Below the pieces are notes generated by a model that saw only the letters and a list, made by a program, of their open reading frames with translations, did not search any database and was not told the origin of the DNA. This document shows positions 10,146 through 21,033 of a stretch of 64,000 nucleotides of DNA, piece after piece. Made by a program: the position numbers and the translations under genes. The stretch is from Diogma glabrata (taxonomy: Eukaryota; Arthropoda; Insecta; Diptera; Cylindrotomidae), in contig OY856186.1 of the NCBI GenBank assembly GCA_963693315.1, forward strand, positions 380,942,768 through 381,006,767, read 5' to 3'. The number at the start of each line of letters is the position of its first letter. Position 1 is the stretch's first letter.

Positions 10146-10858
10146 GTCTATTTAATTCGGTGCTAAAGTGACTTTTTGTGTTTCGTCTATAATTATCAAA
10201 CTATAGACTCAACACAAAAATTAATACTGTAACGACTCCTCGTTGGTTCTTTTCGATTATTGAGCAAATACGACAGTAAAAAGACGGATCTTTGGTTAAC
10301 AAAATCTCAAACTTTATTTGTCAACAAATTACAGCAGCTTCCGATTTTAATTACAATAAATTCTAGTGTCTCCAATTTATGTACGATAAATTTCACCGCT
10401 TTTCCACAATTTGAATCAATGATATTCGGAATCGTAAAATCTGTATTTACTATTCCACTAGGTTCAAATTCTTTCACTATTAGTACCCAGGCTCAAGTAC
10501 CACCCGATTATTCCTTATACTTACGAATATTTGTAAACACTTTTAATTGCAAAATTAAACTAACTATCTGATATTTTGTTCGCTTATTTATATCCAAAAA
10601 TAAATAAGTAGAAACTTCTGCTAATCAGTTGTTGTTTTTCACTGTAGTTCTAGAAACAATATTCGATAGGCCACACCTCTTTTTCATTCATACTTGTATT
10701 AATGTAAACATTTGTATTAGCGAACTCATTCAATAACAAATTTAATTTGCACTAATTTATGCAAAATGTATTAGTTATGTATGAGTAAATTAAATTAACC
10801 CATTTTGGACGAAGTTTATTACAATACTTTAGCTCCTAATTAAATAATATACTATTGT
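10146..10858. repeat. possible TIR element, about 710 bp
   Basis: The left end (TATTTAATTCGGTGCTAAAG) and the right end (CTTTAGCTCCTAATTAAATA) are imperfect inverted copies. The same motif also occurs at about 9645-9690. The interior holds an open frame of 103 codons (10260-10571) without recognisable domains. Confidence 0.4.
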
Positions 10859-11447
10859 TTTAAATTAATTTTTGAATTCTTTAATTTAACTGATGTTGAA
10901 TGAAATAGCATACAAACCTCGGTAGAAATTTTTGATATCAGACTCGGCATACAAATGTCTTGTCGCTACGCGCCACGGGCATCTTTCTAAACACTTGGCG
11001 GGAATCAAAGACTGTCCACTTCGTCATGTAATATAGTACTATTATTCACAGCCGTACATGTAATACGGTAATACGGTTATTTTTGAATTTTTAAAAGTTA
11101 ACGGTATTAATGTCCTTCAATTACATAGAACATACTCATCACAAAAATATATTGATATCTTCCCACCGCGTTTAGCTCCTAGCTTAATGGATGAAAACTT
11201 GGATTTAAACTAACAGAAAATTCTGTACACGATTGCACGAGTGATAGTAATGATTTGATTAGTGCTTTCAAAAAACAAAACTAGAATACCCCACACCAAT
11301 ATTAGTTTGTGTATTACATAAATAAATAAATTCTAATCTATAATAAAAGTGAACAATCTATATTTATGCAAAAATTAAAAAAAAATTACTATGTGTATAT
11401 GTGCGTTTGTGTAAATAAAACAAAGATTTTATATTTCTTTATCTAAC

Positions 11448-11725
11448 CTGTCCTTTTGAAGGAACCCTGCCCATTTGAGCAATTATTTTCGCCATAGCAG
11501 ATTCGGTTTCCTGTAATTTTTGTCTCAACAAATTAATTTCCATTAATTGTTCTTCTTCACTTAAATTTGGATCGATTTTCTTAGATTGAAATATATACTT
11601 TCGTTTTCCATTCATATGATTACACTCATGATAATCATTATGATGATGATTTGTTAGTATTCCATTAACATGCGAATTTCCACCATTTTCGTGCACATAG
11701 GGATGGTTATGGTGGTGATTCAATC
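11448..11725 (-). CDS. ric-3: ric-3 exon, coiled coil
   Basis: The exon starts after a TATAG acceptor with two bases that complete a glycine codon from the exon at 19957-20086, and ends CAG before donor GTTAGA (phase 1 to 0, 92 full codons). It has a histidine- and asparagine-rich lead (NHHHNHPYVHENGG), then an acidic LSEEEQ and a heptad-like helix LRQKLQETESAMAKI. From memory, human RIC-3 has LQEKLKETEAAMEKLI at the same place, which is the strongest single match in the gene. The coiled coil is thought to take part in self-association and receptor assembly. The same phase pattern as the candidate exon at 8092-8171 raises the possibility of alternative use. Confidence 0.92.
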
Positions 11726-12930
11726 CTATAATTTTTTTATTTGTTTTTTTTCTGGGTTTGCATTATAGTTTTTATTTAGGTTTAGTTTTCAGTTTTTGAA
11801 ACGCAAAATATACAATTATAATCAAAGAAAAAACATGCCATTTTTAATATTGAATACAATGCAACATTTATCATTATTAATTATTATTGAATTTAATAAG
11901 TTAAATTTTTAATTTAAATCAATGTCGTTTAATTTTTTTTTAATAAATTTTATTTGTATGTTTAAGTATTCAGATTTCAAACGCATTTGTTAACAAGATT
12001 TATAGCTTTGATAATCAATTTTAAAACAAGGTTCTGCTCAGTTTTCGTAATAAATCAAACCATTAAAAATTTATTGAGTTTACAAAATAATCTGAGTAAC
12101 CATAACGCTGTTACTAGATATTAGGCTACTTTCTAGAATCTAGCTCGAAGTTCTTATAGGGTTAATTTCGTCGATGTTCGGCGAAACGCCCTTGGTACAT
12201 CAATATCTATTATGTGATATTGTAATCGCTATTGCCCAACAATTTTTGTGTCATAGTCTATTTTATTAAATTGTAAAAAGTCATTTAGTTTTAAATTTAA
12301 ATAAAGTAATTCTTTAATTTCAAATCATATTACTGTTAAAATTAAAATTATTTACTTTTGCACAAAAGAACGAAAATTCTTAAAATACAAGTTAAATAAT
12401 TTTATTCTAATTGGTTTTTATGCACCTAAGACCAAAGTATTTTAGTCATGAAAATTAAATATTTGTAAATTTTGAGCAAATTTTATCGGTTAATATCTTA
12501 ATTAAAAAGTCAAACATTTTAAATATAAAACTTAAATTAAAAGAATTATTTTCATTTTGTGTCATTCAAAAATAACAGTTACAAGACGCTCATAATATAT
12601 CAAACCGAGTGTTAGATTTTTGGCGTCACACCATTGAGCTCATAAAAATTTAAAAGTCAAAGGAATGAATTCTTTATAGACTTTTTTCTATCATAACGAA
12701 TTATTTGTTTGAGATTGATGACAAGATTTTCAAAGGCTTTGGTATGGCATTAGCCATTCTAAAATATTTAATTTCTCTGTCATTTCAAAAATTCAGATAA
12801 TTTTAATGGATTTATTGTAACTTTATAAACGATGGTGTCAGTTTAATATCACATATGAAAAATCGCTGACTGTATTTATTTGGCTATAGGTCATGGGATT
12901 GTCTGAATAAGTCATTATCGAAATAATACC
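11726..12930. other. ric-3 intron, no gene seen
   Basis: AT-rich intronic sequence with no open frame, repeat or RNA gene that I can support. Confidence 0.6.
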
Positions 12931-13650
12931 AATTTCTAGTGTTCCGTCGTGATTGTGATAAAAAATCATGATTTTTCTGTCGGTTGCATAGTAATAAACG
13001 CACTTATTTATCATGAAAAAACACCAATATTTTTAGGGTTCCGTTTTTTATACGGAACACTATTGGTGAGAGTACAACGTGTTTTTCACATTATTTCGAT
13101 TATCTCGTGAATCATTAATCCGATGAACTTAAAATTTAAGGTGCTTATAAAACTAATCTATCCACACAAGATGGCGGGTTAAAAAATAAACAAAGTTGTG
13201 TTCGTTTGTTTTAAGGAGGTACGATGCCTTTGAAATGCGAGCCTTTGAAAACATACATTTTTTTAGCGAGACGAGTAGGGTATCATATGAAAGGGCTTCA
13301 TTTCAGCATTATTTAAAAATATATTTTGGAATTTTACACCTCACCATTTTTTGTATAATTTTGAAAAATGACGTTTTCGGGATGTTTTATTGCCCCGATT
13401 AACTCCGACCCTACTTCATCGAAAATCTTGAAATATATTTGGAATGATAGAAAATTGAGTAGGTTTTTAATGAAAAATATAGAAAAGTGGCAGACACTCA
13501 TAACTATATTTATTAAAGGGGTGGGAATGTTAAGGGGTAAAAACATCATTTAAAACCAGGTCATGTGGGGTGTCATTTGAAAGAGCACTTGATTTTAGAA
13601 ATATTGCCATTTTTTTTAGATTTTTGCAATGCATAGTTTTTGAATTATTA
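12931..13650. repeat. leading part of a repeat block with GGGTTCCG ends
   Basis: GTGTTCCGT near 12939 and ACGGAACACT near 13054 are inverted, and the block is closed by CACGGAACCC near 15961. The stretch 13070-13350 is present in inverted form at 38220-38560 (shared GATGAACTTAAAATTT, TTTCGATTAT). It appears to be the non-satellite head of a mobile repeat whose body is the satellite that follows. Confidence 0.55.
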
Positions 13651-15665
13651 TCAATAAAGTGACACCAAAAGTTGGTCCCCTCCCTTGCATTTCGAGCCTA
13701 ATTAACAGAAAAATTTGAAAAAATTCACAGAGACAGGAATTTTGATAAACTCTGAACGAAAAATATAGGGAACTCTCAAATAATTATATTTTTAAGGGAT
13801 TGGGGTGGGGAAGGGTGAAAAAAAACTTTTTTGACCCAAGCGAGTGGGGTGTCATTTGAAAGAGCTCTAAATTTCAGATACTTTGCAATTTCTTTAGAAT
13901 TTTGCGGTACACAGTTTTTGAGTTATTCTAAAAAGTGTGCAAATTCCAGACCGTTCCCCCCCTACGTTTCGACCCTGATTGACAGAAAAAAATGAAAAAA
14001 TTCATAGAGACAGGAAGTTTGCTATATTTTGAACGAAAATTATAGCGAACTCTCAAACAATTATATTTCTGTGTGTTTAGGGGATGGGTGTGAGCGGGGG
14101 TAAAAAAAAACTTTTTTTGACCCAAACGAGTGGGGTATCATTTGAAAGAGCACCAAATTTCCAAAACATTGCAATTTTTTTTAGAATTTTTCGGTACACA
14201 GTTTTTGAGTTATTCTAAAAAATGTGCAAATTCCAGACCGTCCCCCCCCCCCCCCCCCCTACGTTTCGACACTGATTGACAGAAAAAATTGATAAAATTC
14301 ATAGAGACAGGAAATTCGCTATATTTTGAACGAAAATTATAGCGAACTCTCAAATAATTATATTTCTGTGTGTTTAGGGGATGGGTGTAAAGGGGGTAAA
14401 AAAAACTTTTTTTGACCCAAGCGAGTGGGGTATTATTTAAAAGAGCACTAAATTTCAGAAACATTACAATTTTTTTTAGAATTTTTCGGTACACAGTTTT
14501 TGAGTTATTCTAAAAAATGTGCAAATTCCAGACCGTTCCCCCCCCCCTACGTTTCGACACTGATTGACAGAAAAAATTGAAAAAATTCATAGACAGGAAA
14601 TTCGCTATATTTTGAACTAAAATTATACCGAACTATCAAATAATTATATTTCTGTGTGTTTAGGGGATGGGTGTAAGGAGGGTAAAAAAAAACTTTTTTT
14701 GGCCCAAGCGAGTGGGGTATCATTTACAAGAGCACTAAACTTCCAAAACATTGCAATTTTTTTTAGAATTTTCCGGTACACAGTTTTTGAGTTATTCTAG
14801 AAAATGTGCAAATTCCAGACCGTTTCCCCCCTACGTTTCGACACTGATAGACAAAAAAAATTGAAAAAATTCATAGAAACAGGAAGTTTGCTATATTTTG
14901 AACGAAAATTATAGCGAACTCTCAAATAATTATATTTCTGTGTGTTTAGGGGATGGGTGTAAAGGGGGTAAAAAAAACTTTTTTTGACCCAAGCGAGTGG
15001 GGTATTATTTAAAAGAGCACTAAATTTCAGAAACATTACAATTTTTTTTAGAATTTTTCGGTACACAGTTTTTGAGTTATTCTAAAAAATGTGCAAATTC
15101 CAGACCGTTCCCCCCCCCCTACGTTTCGACACTGATTGACAGAAAAAATTGAAAAAATTCATAGAGACAGGAAATTCGCTATATTTTGAACTAAAATTAT
15201 ACCGAACTATCAAATAATTATATTTCTGTGTGTTTAGGGGATGGGTGTAAGGAGGGTAAAAAAAAACTTTTTTTGGCCCAAGCGAGTGGGGTATCATTTA
15301 CAAGAGCACTAAACTTCCAAAACATTGCAATTTTTTTAGAATTTTCCGGTACACAGTTTTTGAGTTATTCTAGAAAATGTGCAAATTCCAGACCGTTTCC
15401 CCCCTACGTTTCGACACTGATAGACAAAAAAAATTGAAAAAATTCATAGAAACAGGAAGTTTGCTATATTTTGAACGAAAATTATAGCGAACTCTCAAAT
15501 AATTATATTTCTGTGTGTTTAGGGGATGGGTGTGGGGAGGGCCAAAAAAAACATTTTTGGAACCAAACGAGTGGGGTGTCATTTGAAAGAACACTTAATT
15601 TAAGAAACATTGCAATATTTTTTAGAATTTTGCGATGCACAGTTTTTTAGTTATTGATAAAAAAA
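13650..15665. repeat. satellite array, about 287-bp unit, with dimeric higher-order repeat
   Basis: GTGCAAATTCCAG recurs at 13937, 14224, 14519, 14806, 15091 and 15379, a period of 285-295 bp. Each unit has a C-run, ACGTTTCGAC, TATATTTCTGTGTGTTTAGG, a poly-A stretch, GAGTGGGGT and ACACAGTTTTTGAG. Units at 14519 and 15091 are nearly identical, as are those at 14806 and 15379, so a dimer of about 573 bp was duplicated recently. Diverged units flank the array on both sides. Several minus-strand frames of 65-94 codons are simply the repeat read through and are not genes. Confidence 0.9.
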
Positions 15666-15979
15666 AAGTGCTATTTTAAGTGTATGTATACCACCCTATA
15701 TTTCGACGCTGATTTATAGAAAAAATATTCCCAATTTAGACCATTAAAATACTGGTTAAATCTTTCTTTAGCTAACATAAACAGCCATGGATAAGATTTA
15801 ACCTCAAGTAACATTTTTAATCAATGTAGATGTGATTGACATTTACTATTGACGTCTACGATTAAACATTTATTCTGTTATGCGTCCAAAGTCTGGCGAT
15901 ATAAAGACTTTGCAACATAACTTTATGTCGTTTATTTTTGATATTGTGTTCTTTTACATTCACGGAACCCTTGGCGAGC

Positions 15980-17880
15980 GAATTTTATTCGCACTTGTCC
16001 GACTTTTTTTTATTTTAAATGGATTTTTTTGAAAATTTGAAATGAATAAATGTAATACGAATTAACCAATTATCAACATATTATATTAAAGATTAAAAGA
16101 AAATTAATTTAATTGCGTAGAAAAATTGAGTCAGATGTTGTAGCGCTTGCTCTATATAGTTTGATTGACGTATACAACAAAATTAATTTTTTTTCTTTTC
16201 AGTGTTTGGTCCAGTTTGACGTAATATTCAACGAAGGGAAGTTAACAGAAAAAAGTATGACGTAAAATATCATAATTTTTTTTATCGTTAGGCACGACCG
16301 AACACTATCATGGTTTCTATATCTACTACATAGTTTCAAAATCAATCGATGTTTTGGTTAGAAAAAGAGGTTTACTTATATGTTTGGACTTGGAGTTAAA
16401 ATTTTAAAAATTATATTATTCATTAAAAATTATCATTGTATTTTCCAACTGAGCGCTTCCTTTTGCTTACTAGAGCCCACAGTCAATATTTTATCAACAA
16501 ACCAGTTTAAAATAAAAATCATAACGCTCTTAAAATTGAAGAACACTTCAGATTTCAAACATCATCAAACTGTAGAAGAGTATTTGAATGTGTTGCAAAT
16601 TAAGTGTTACCGATACAAAATCATCAAAGTTACAATTTTAGCATTTTGGCACACATCCGAATACTTAAACACTTGTTTGTATTATTCATATGTTAAAAAG
16701 TTTAAATATATTGAATTTATTATTTAATTTTTAAAGGCGATTGAATACAAAAAGTTAACTACACTACACAGCAAAAACAAACTCACGATATTACTCTGTT
16801 ACATTTTAAAATTAGAATTTAAATTTCAAGATCAATTTTTTTAATTTTAAATTTCTTATGTAATTAATTAAATGGTGTTACTAAAAATAGTTTTCTTCAA
16901 TTAGAATAAAATTATATTCGTCGTAGGAAAGTAATTTGCATTTGGAAAACTAACCGGTGTTTTTGTAAAGAATTTGTAGTGTGGTAATTCCTGTTTTCTT
17001 TTATGACTCTCAAAAATAACCCTGACACCAGACAAAGTGGCTGTCGGAAGCAAATGACACCGTAGAGTTATAACTTTTGTTTTTTTTTTGTCACGGAGTT
17101 TACTCCGAGCAATAAAAGAAAACAAGAAATATGACGAAAAAAAATGATTATTATTATATTTTTGTGAGTGTGAGCATACTATTTTCTGACAGTTTTAAAA
17201 GTTTTGGAGAGAAAATTTTTGAATGGCCTTTGGAATGGTATGGTACACAACATACCATAGTGATTATAAAATTGAAGCAATGGATGGAGCTAGGTAGAGT
17301 TGGTCAAAATTCCCAGCAAGAGAATTTTATAAACACGGTTTGTAGGCACCGGTGTAAGGGATGGGTCCTAGGCTTGTTTTAGGACTTTTTTCAGTTATTC
17401 TTGTAAAAAAGAAAAATAATGATATCTAATTTACCTCCATCCATTTGTTTCACACAAAATATTGACTGCAACTAAACTTTTAATTCTTTAAACAAAACAT
17501 TGAATTGTTTTGCTCGTATTTTGCTCGTATCAAAATTTAGTATTTTAGTTGAGTTATGTTTCGCATTTTCTGGGTCTGATTCGAACACTCATATGTTAAA
17601 CGTGGTGTTATTGCTGTGTACATAAAGCTTACCAACAAACCTACAAATTCTTTACATAAACACGCAAACTGTTAAAAAAATATTCGAAGACAGTTCATTA
17701 ATTGTATTAACAAATAAACAATATTAATCAAAAATTGACACTAAGCCGTTGCCTTTACGTTATTTAAAAACAAAAACAAAATTTCATAAACTCTTACTCG
17801 CTTCTTGTTCTTTCCATCCTTGGTTCGAGTGAAATTTTGAAAATGAAAATTTTTAAATATTCAATTTAAATTATGTACCA
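15980..17880. other. ric-3 intron, no gene supported
   Basis: AT-rich. Open frames at 16380-16727 and 16901-17125 have no recognisable domain or splice context. TTGCTCGTAT is doubled at 17512-17530. Confidence 0.55.
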
Positions 17881-18454
17881 CACCAATTACTGAAGTCGTG
17901 TCCTGTCACCTTAGATGACTAAAACATATTGCATTCCATGTTATTGTGGAAGTCGTTACATATCACGTTTTTTTGCCAATTCGTTAGAATTGGTTTTACC
18001 AATTTTACCTTTTACCTTTTTTTGTTGTTTAAGAATGTTGTTTTGCCTTGACGACTGGGTAAATATTTGGTTGTGTTTTTGATAGATGTAAATAGTTTTA
18101 GAATGTTAGATAATTTTTGCTATTTTGTCTAAAAGGTAGCGCAATTGTGACGAAATATATGGTTTCAATAGGACAGTCGTAAGTGAAAGTAGGAATCTTG
18201 AATCGGAGAACATTCGTATAAGAAACTTGAAAATAAGGTGAATTAGGTTTTCAAAAAGAAGAAATATTTATGTACTAAAGTCTTCAACGAATAAAATTTT
18301 TAACGTAAGGTAATTTCCCTGTTTGAATTTTCTGACCCTGAGGGATGAACCGACTTTAAGTAAGAAGACCAAGTCGTTACCACTGGTGTCAAAATTGAGA
18401 TATGAAAAATAATATGAAGTTAAAATTGAAATCTGAAACTTGCAATATAAATTT

Positions 18455-18885
18455 GAATCTAATTTTTCATCATTTTTTCAAATTTTAGTGGTTAAAGTTT
18501 TTAATTGATAAAAATTGTTCGAAAAAATAATAAAAAATTAGAATTTTAGTCGGACTAAAAATCTTTAAAACTAAATATCTCAAGAAAACGAAAAACAGTC
18601 TCTTTGTAAATTTGACATATTTTAGAGTAAGGATAGAACTATTTAAAAAAATAAAAGTTAAATTCAATTGATCTTTAACCCAAGCGCCATCTTTAAAAAA
18701 CTGTTTTAACATTTTAATTTTAAAATTAATTAAAAAAAAATTTTATTAATTTTTTTCCAAAGATTTACTAATGACTTTTCAAACAAAAAAAGTTTTTAAA
18801 ATCAGTATAGCTCAGAAAAATCAAAAACGGTCAAGTTTACACAACTCGGTCTAGATTCTAGAACACGTTTTTCTTCAAAAATTAG
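18455..18885. repeat. half-copy of the 42.5-43.8 kb palindrome
   Basis: It shares with 43150-43757 the order CATTTTTTCAAA..., ACTAAAAATCTTTAAAA, TATCTCAAGAA, AGTAAGGATAGAACTA, GCGCCATCTTTA and ACACGTTTTTCTTC. Only one arm is present here. Confidence 0.7.
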
Positions 18886-19037
18886 TTGCGAGATAGATTA
18901 ATGGAATCAGCCAGCGAATCCAGATAAAAATCTTTTCGGGCAAGAAGTAGCAGATGACAAATCAGTAATATTGTAATTGACAAAAAATTAAAAAAAGTTG
19001 GTGCGGTTGAACCAATTACTCAAATCATATACAATCA

Positions 19038-19740
19038 ATGTCATATACTTTACAAAACACACATATGAAACACATAAAGCACATGCTAAGAACAGATATA
19101 AAGGCAAATTTGGATATTATGCGCAATGAAATGAAGAAGTTTAGATGTCAACAGTTGTCAAGCCGAGGGGAATTGAGATTTGATTTAGACTTAAATAAAA
19201 TCAAATTTGGCGATAAACCAACTCATTGAAATAGAAAAATATTTTGATTCAAAAGTAGAAAAAGTTCGCAAAATACGAAACCGATGTGGAAGGGTCGTAG
19301 GAGAAAGACTACAAAAATTGACTACGTCAATACATAGAAAGAATCAAAATACCGGCATTAATCGACAGAATGAGATCCCGAGAGCCGGCTTTCAGCTGTG
19401 GCAACACTAAATTCACCATCCCATGAAAAAGTTGTAAAGGCCATGATATGTGAGGTTGCACAAATCAACCAACCAATTTGAGCCTTTTATTGCAGACAAC
19501 AAATACGAGACAAAGTGCAACAACTCCTTTGAGATAACACACAAGAAGAAATACAATTTCAGTTGTTTGGTATGCGAATGAGCAGGACACGGATGTGTTG
19601 ATAAAATAATCTGGAACATAAAAATCACCAGTTTGTACAATTGTTCGCACAGATTTCATTAAAGAGGAAAATTAACCATGAGAAACTAAAACTACGAATA
19701 GAAGTTGGAAGACCCACAGATGTATCGAGTTTTTAAATAT
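19038..19740 (+). pseudogene. broken, unrecognised protein remnant
   Basis: Successive frames give protein-like, charged sequence: RNEMKKFRCQQLSSRGELRF, then in another frame IEIEKYFDSKVEKVRKIRNR, then HEKVVKAMICEVAQINQP and IRDKVQQLL. The lysine- and glutamate-rich helical character suggests an element-encoded protein disrupted by frameshifts and stops. I recognise no domain. Its position inside a TIR element fits element origin. Confidence 0.35.
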
Positions 19741-19956
19741 GGGTTTGTCATATAGGAGCAATTGTTAATGTTTCCTGGTATATTTTTAATTCCATACATA
19801 TTTTAATGTGATGTAGTATGAGTTTATCACCTAAAATGACACGACTTCGCTAATTGGTTAATTATCTGGTTTATTGCGAGTTTAAAACTTTAGAAAATAG
19901 ATTCTTAACCCAATTTAGAGGGAAATATTAGAAACTAAATAGTAATCAACATTTAC

Positions 19957-20086
19957 CTAATTTCGTTCTTCCCTCATCTGGTCGTTTATATATAACAGGC
20001 TCTTGGCTAAAAACTTGTTTGTGAAAATTGGGATCAGATTGAATTGGTCCATATGGAATATTCGATTGTGGTTTTTTGAAAACCAG
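19957..20086 (-). CDS. ric-3: ric-3 exon, after the membrane segment
   Basis: The acceptor is TTTTAG and the donor GTAAAT; the exon has 130 bp, phase 0 to 1. It encodes LVFKKPQSNIPYGP, continues FHKQVFSQEPVIYKRPDEG and ends TKL plus the first base of a glycine codon completed at 11725. The basic LVFKK immediately follows the membrane segment, as expected for the cytosolic side of RIC-3. The intron to the exon at 20162 is only 75 bp, the shortest in the gene, while its other neighbour is 8.2 kb away. Confidence 0.9.
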
Positions 20087-20161
20087 CTAAAATTAGAAAA
20101 CAATATATAGTTAAATTCAATTAATTCAGATTATTATCATAATTCCTATATTCTCACTTAC

Positions 20162-20302
20162 CTTCATAATTGTATATACGAAAAAAGACACAATGGCAAC
20201 TGTATACAAAGGCATCAAAAATCCCATTGTTGTTGGCTTAGGCGTTGCTGGGTTAACAGATCCTGCTCCTAAGGGTGGTCTCATTCCTGCAATTGGCCCA
20301 GG
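20162..20302 (-). CDS. ric-3: ric-3 exon, transmembrane segment
   Basis: The acceptor is TTTCAG, the donor GTAAGTGAG, and the 141 bp are phase 0 to 0, giving 47 residues. It starts PGPIAGMRPPLGAG, a glycine- and proline-rich lead, and ends with a hydrophobic stretch MPLYTVAIVSFFVYTIM followed by K. The order GxxMPLYTxxIxxFxxYTIMK is characteristic of RIC-3 and marks its conserved membrane-spanning region. The preceding exon at 44051 ends in phase 0 with IVEGR, so the join reads IVEGR-PGPIAGMRPP, which fits insect RIC-3 as I remember it. Confidence 0.93.
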
Positions 20303-20507
20303 CTGAAATGAAAATAAAATATCTTAACTATATTTGCTTGAATATACAAAATTGAAATTGAATAAACAAATAAATATATTTTAAATTGTAAAAAAGATTA
20401 GCATTGAATCTTCACGAATAAATTTGATATTCGAAGTTGTGAAAGTTCAATAAATGAAATTTATTACTGTTGGCAACTGTTACATAAAACTATATTCTTC
20501 GATACCA

Positions 20508-20616
20508 GTACCCTATTTCACCAAACTTACAAATTTGTAATTTCATACAAATTTTTACAAAATTTGTGAAAATTTGCATGAAATTACAAATTTGTAAGTT
20601 TGGTGAAATAGGGTAC
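20508..20616. repeat. near-perfect 109-bp palindrome
   Basis: The two 39-bp arms (20508-20546 and 20578-20616) are exact reverse complements, starting GTACCCTATTTCACC. The 31-bp centre is also almost self-complementary. It can form a cruciform or RNA hairpin of about 50 bp. It adjoins the LTR-like repeat at 20626. Confidence 0.95.
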
Positions 20617-20625
20617 AGATCTAAC

Positions 20626-20805
20626 AACGATTTATTTCAAATTCACTCAATCACAAAAGTTATAACATCTGATTCTTTTCTAAGAAAAATAGAACTTAAC
20701 GGACATTATTGTATGATAAATATAATCGGTTTTCATTTAAGTTCACAGCGCGACATCTCTGAATGCGGTAGTTATTTAATAATAAAATTCATAACAGTTT
20801 GGCCT
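20626..20805 (-). repeat. LTR-like repeat, copy next to the decayed gypsy 3' end
   Basis: This stretch (ACGATTTATTTCAAATTCAC...) is repeated in direct orientation at 27977-28150. The pair lies on either side of the minus-strand gypsy fragment at 21034-22777, about 7.35 kb apart. Their orientation and distance fit remnants of its two LTRs. Clean LTR termini were not found. Confidence 0.45.
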
Positions 20806-21033
20806 TCCTGACCCATAATCGTCCTCGATTATATTAAATCAATTTACCCGCTAAATGTGTACATGGTTAAATCTGTATATAAGTTTATAAATCTGTATAT
20901 TTAAACGAAATGTATTAAAGTTAATGAAATAATCTTAACCTACATATAAAATATTAAATAATTTATTTTTGTATAAACGTAAGGTAATTCAGTTCAAACA
21001 CACAAATAAAAATTAAACAAAACTCTGATGTAT

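Larger units (their letters stand above)
17884..19860. mobile_element. decayed DNA element with TIRs, about 2 kb
   Basis: The left end ACCAATTACTGAAGTCGTGTC and the right end (reverse complement begins ACCAATTAGCGAAGTCGTGTC) are inverted, with weaker similarity for about 40 bp more. The right part holds a broken coding region (19038-19740) and the middle contains a half-copy of the palindrome at 42462-43756. The class is not determined. Confidence 0.55.

Noticed and set aside
13928..15594. Repeated frames of 65-94 codons containing YPLYTHPLNTQKYNYLRVRY
   Set aside because: The frames are read-through of the 287-bp satellite; the sequence changes by indels between units.
13650..15665. CRISPR-like regular repeats
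   Set aside because: Units are 287 bp without short spacers, and the DNA is from an animal.
16380..16727. 115-codon plus-strand frame
   Set aside because: Low-complexity Lys/Ile/Leu-rich sequence of AT-rich DNA with no domain or splice support.
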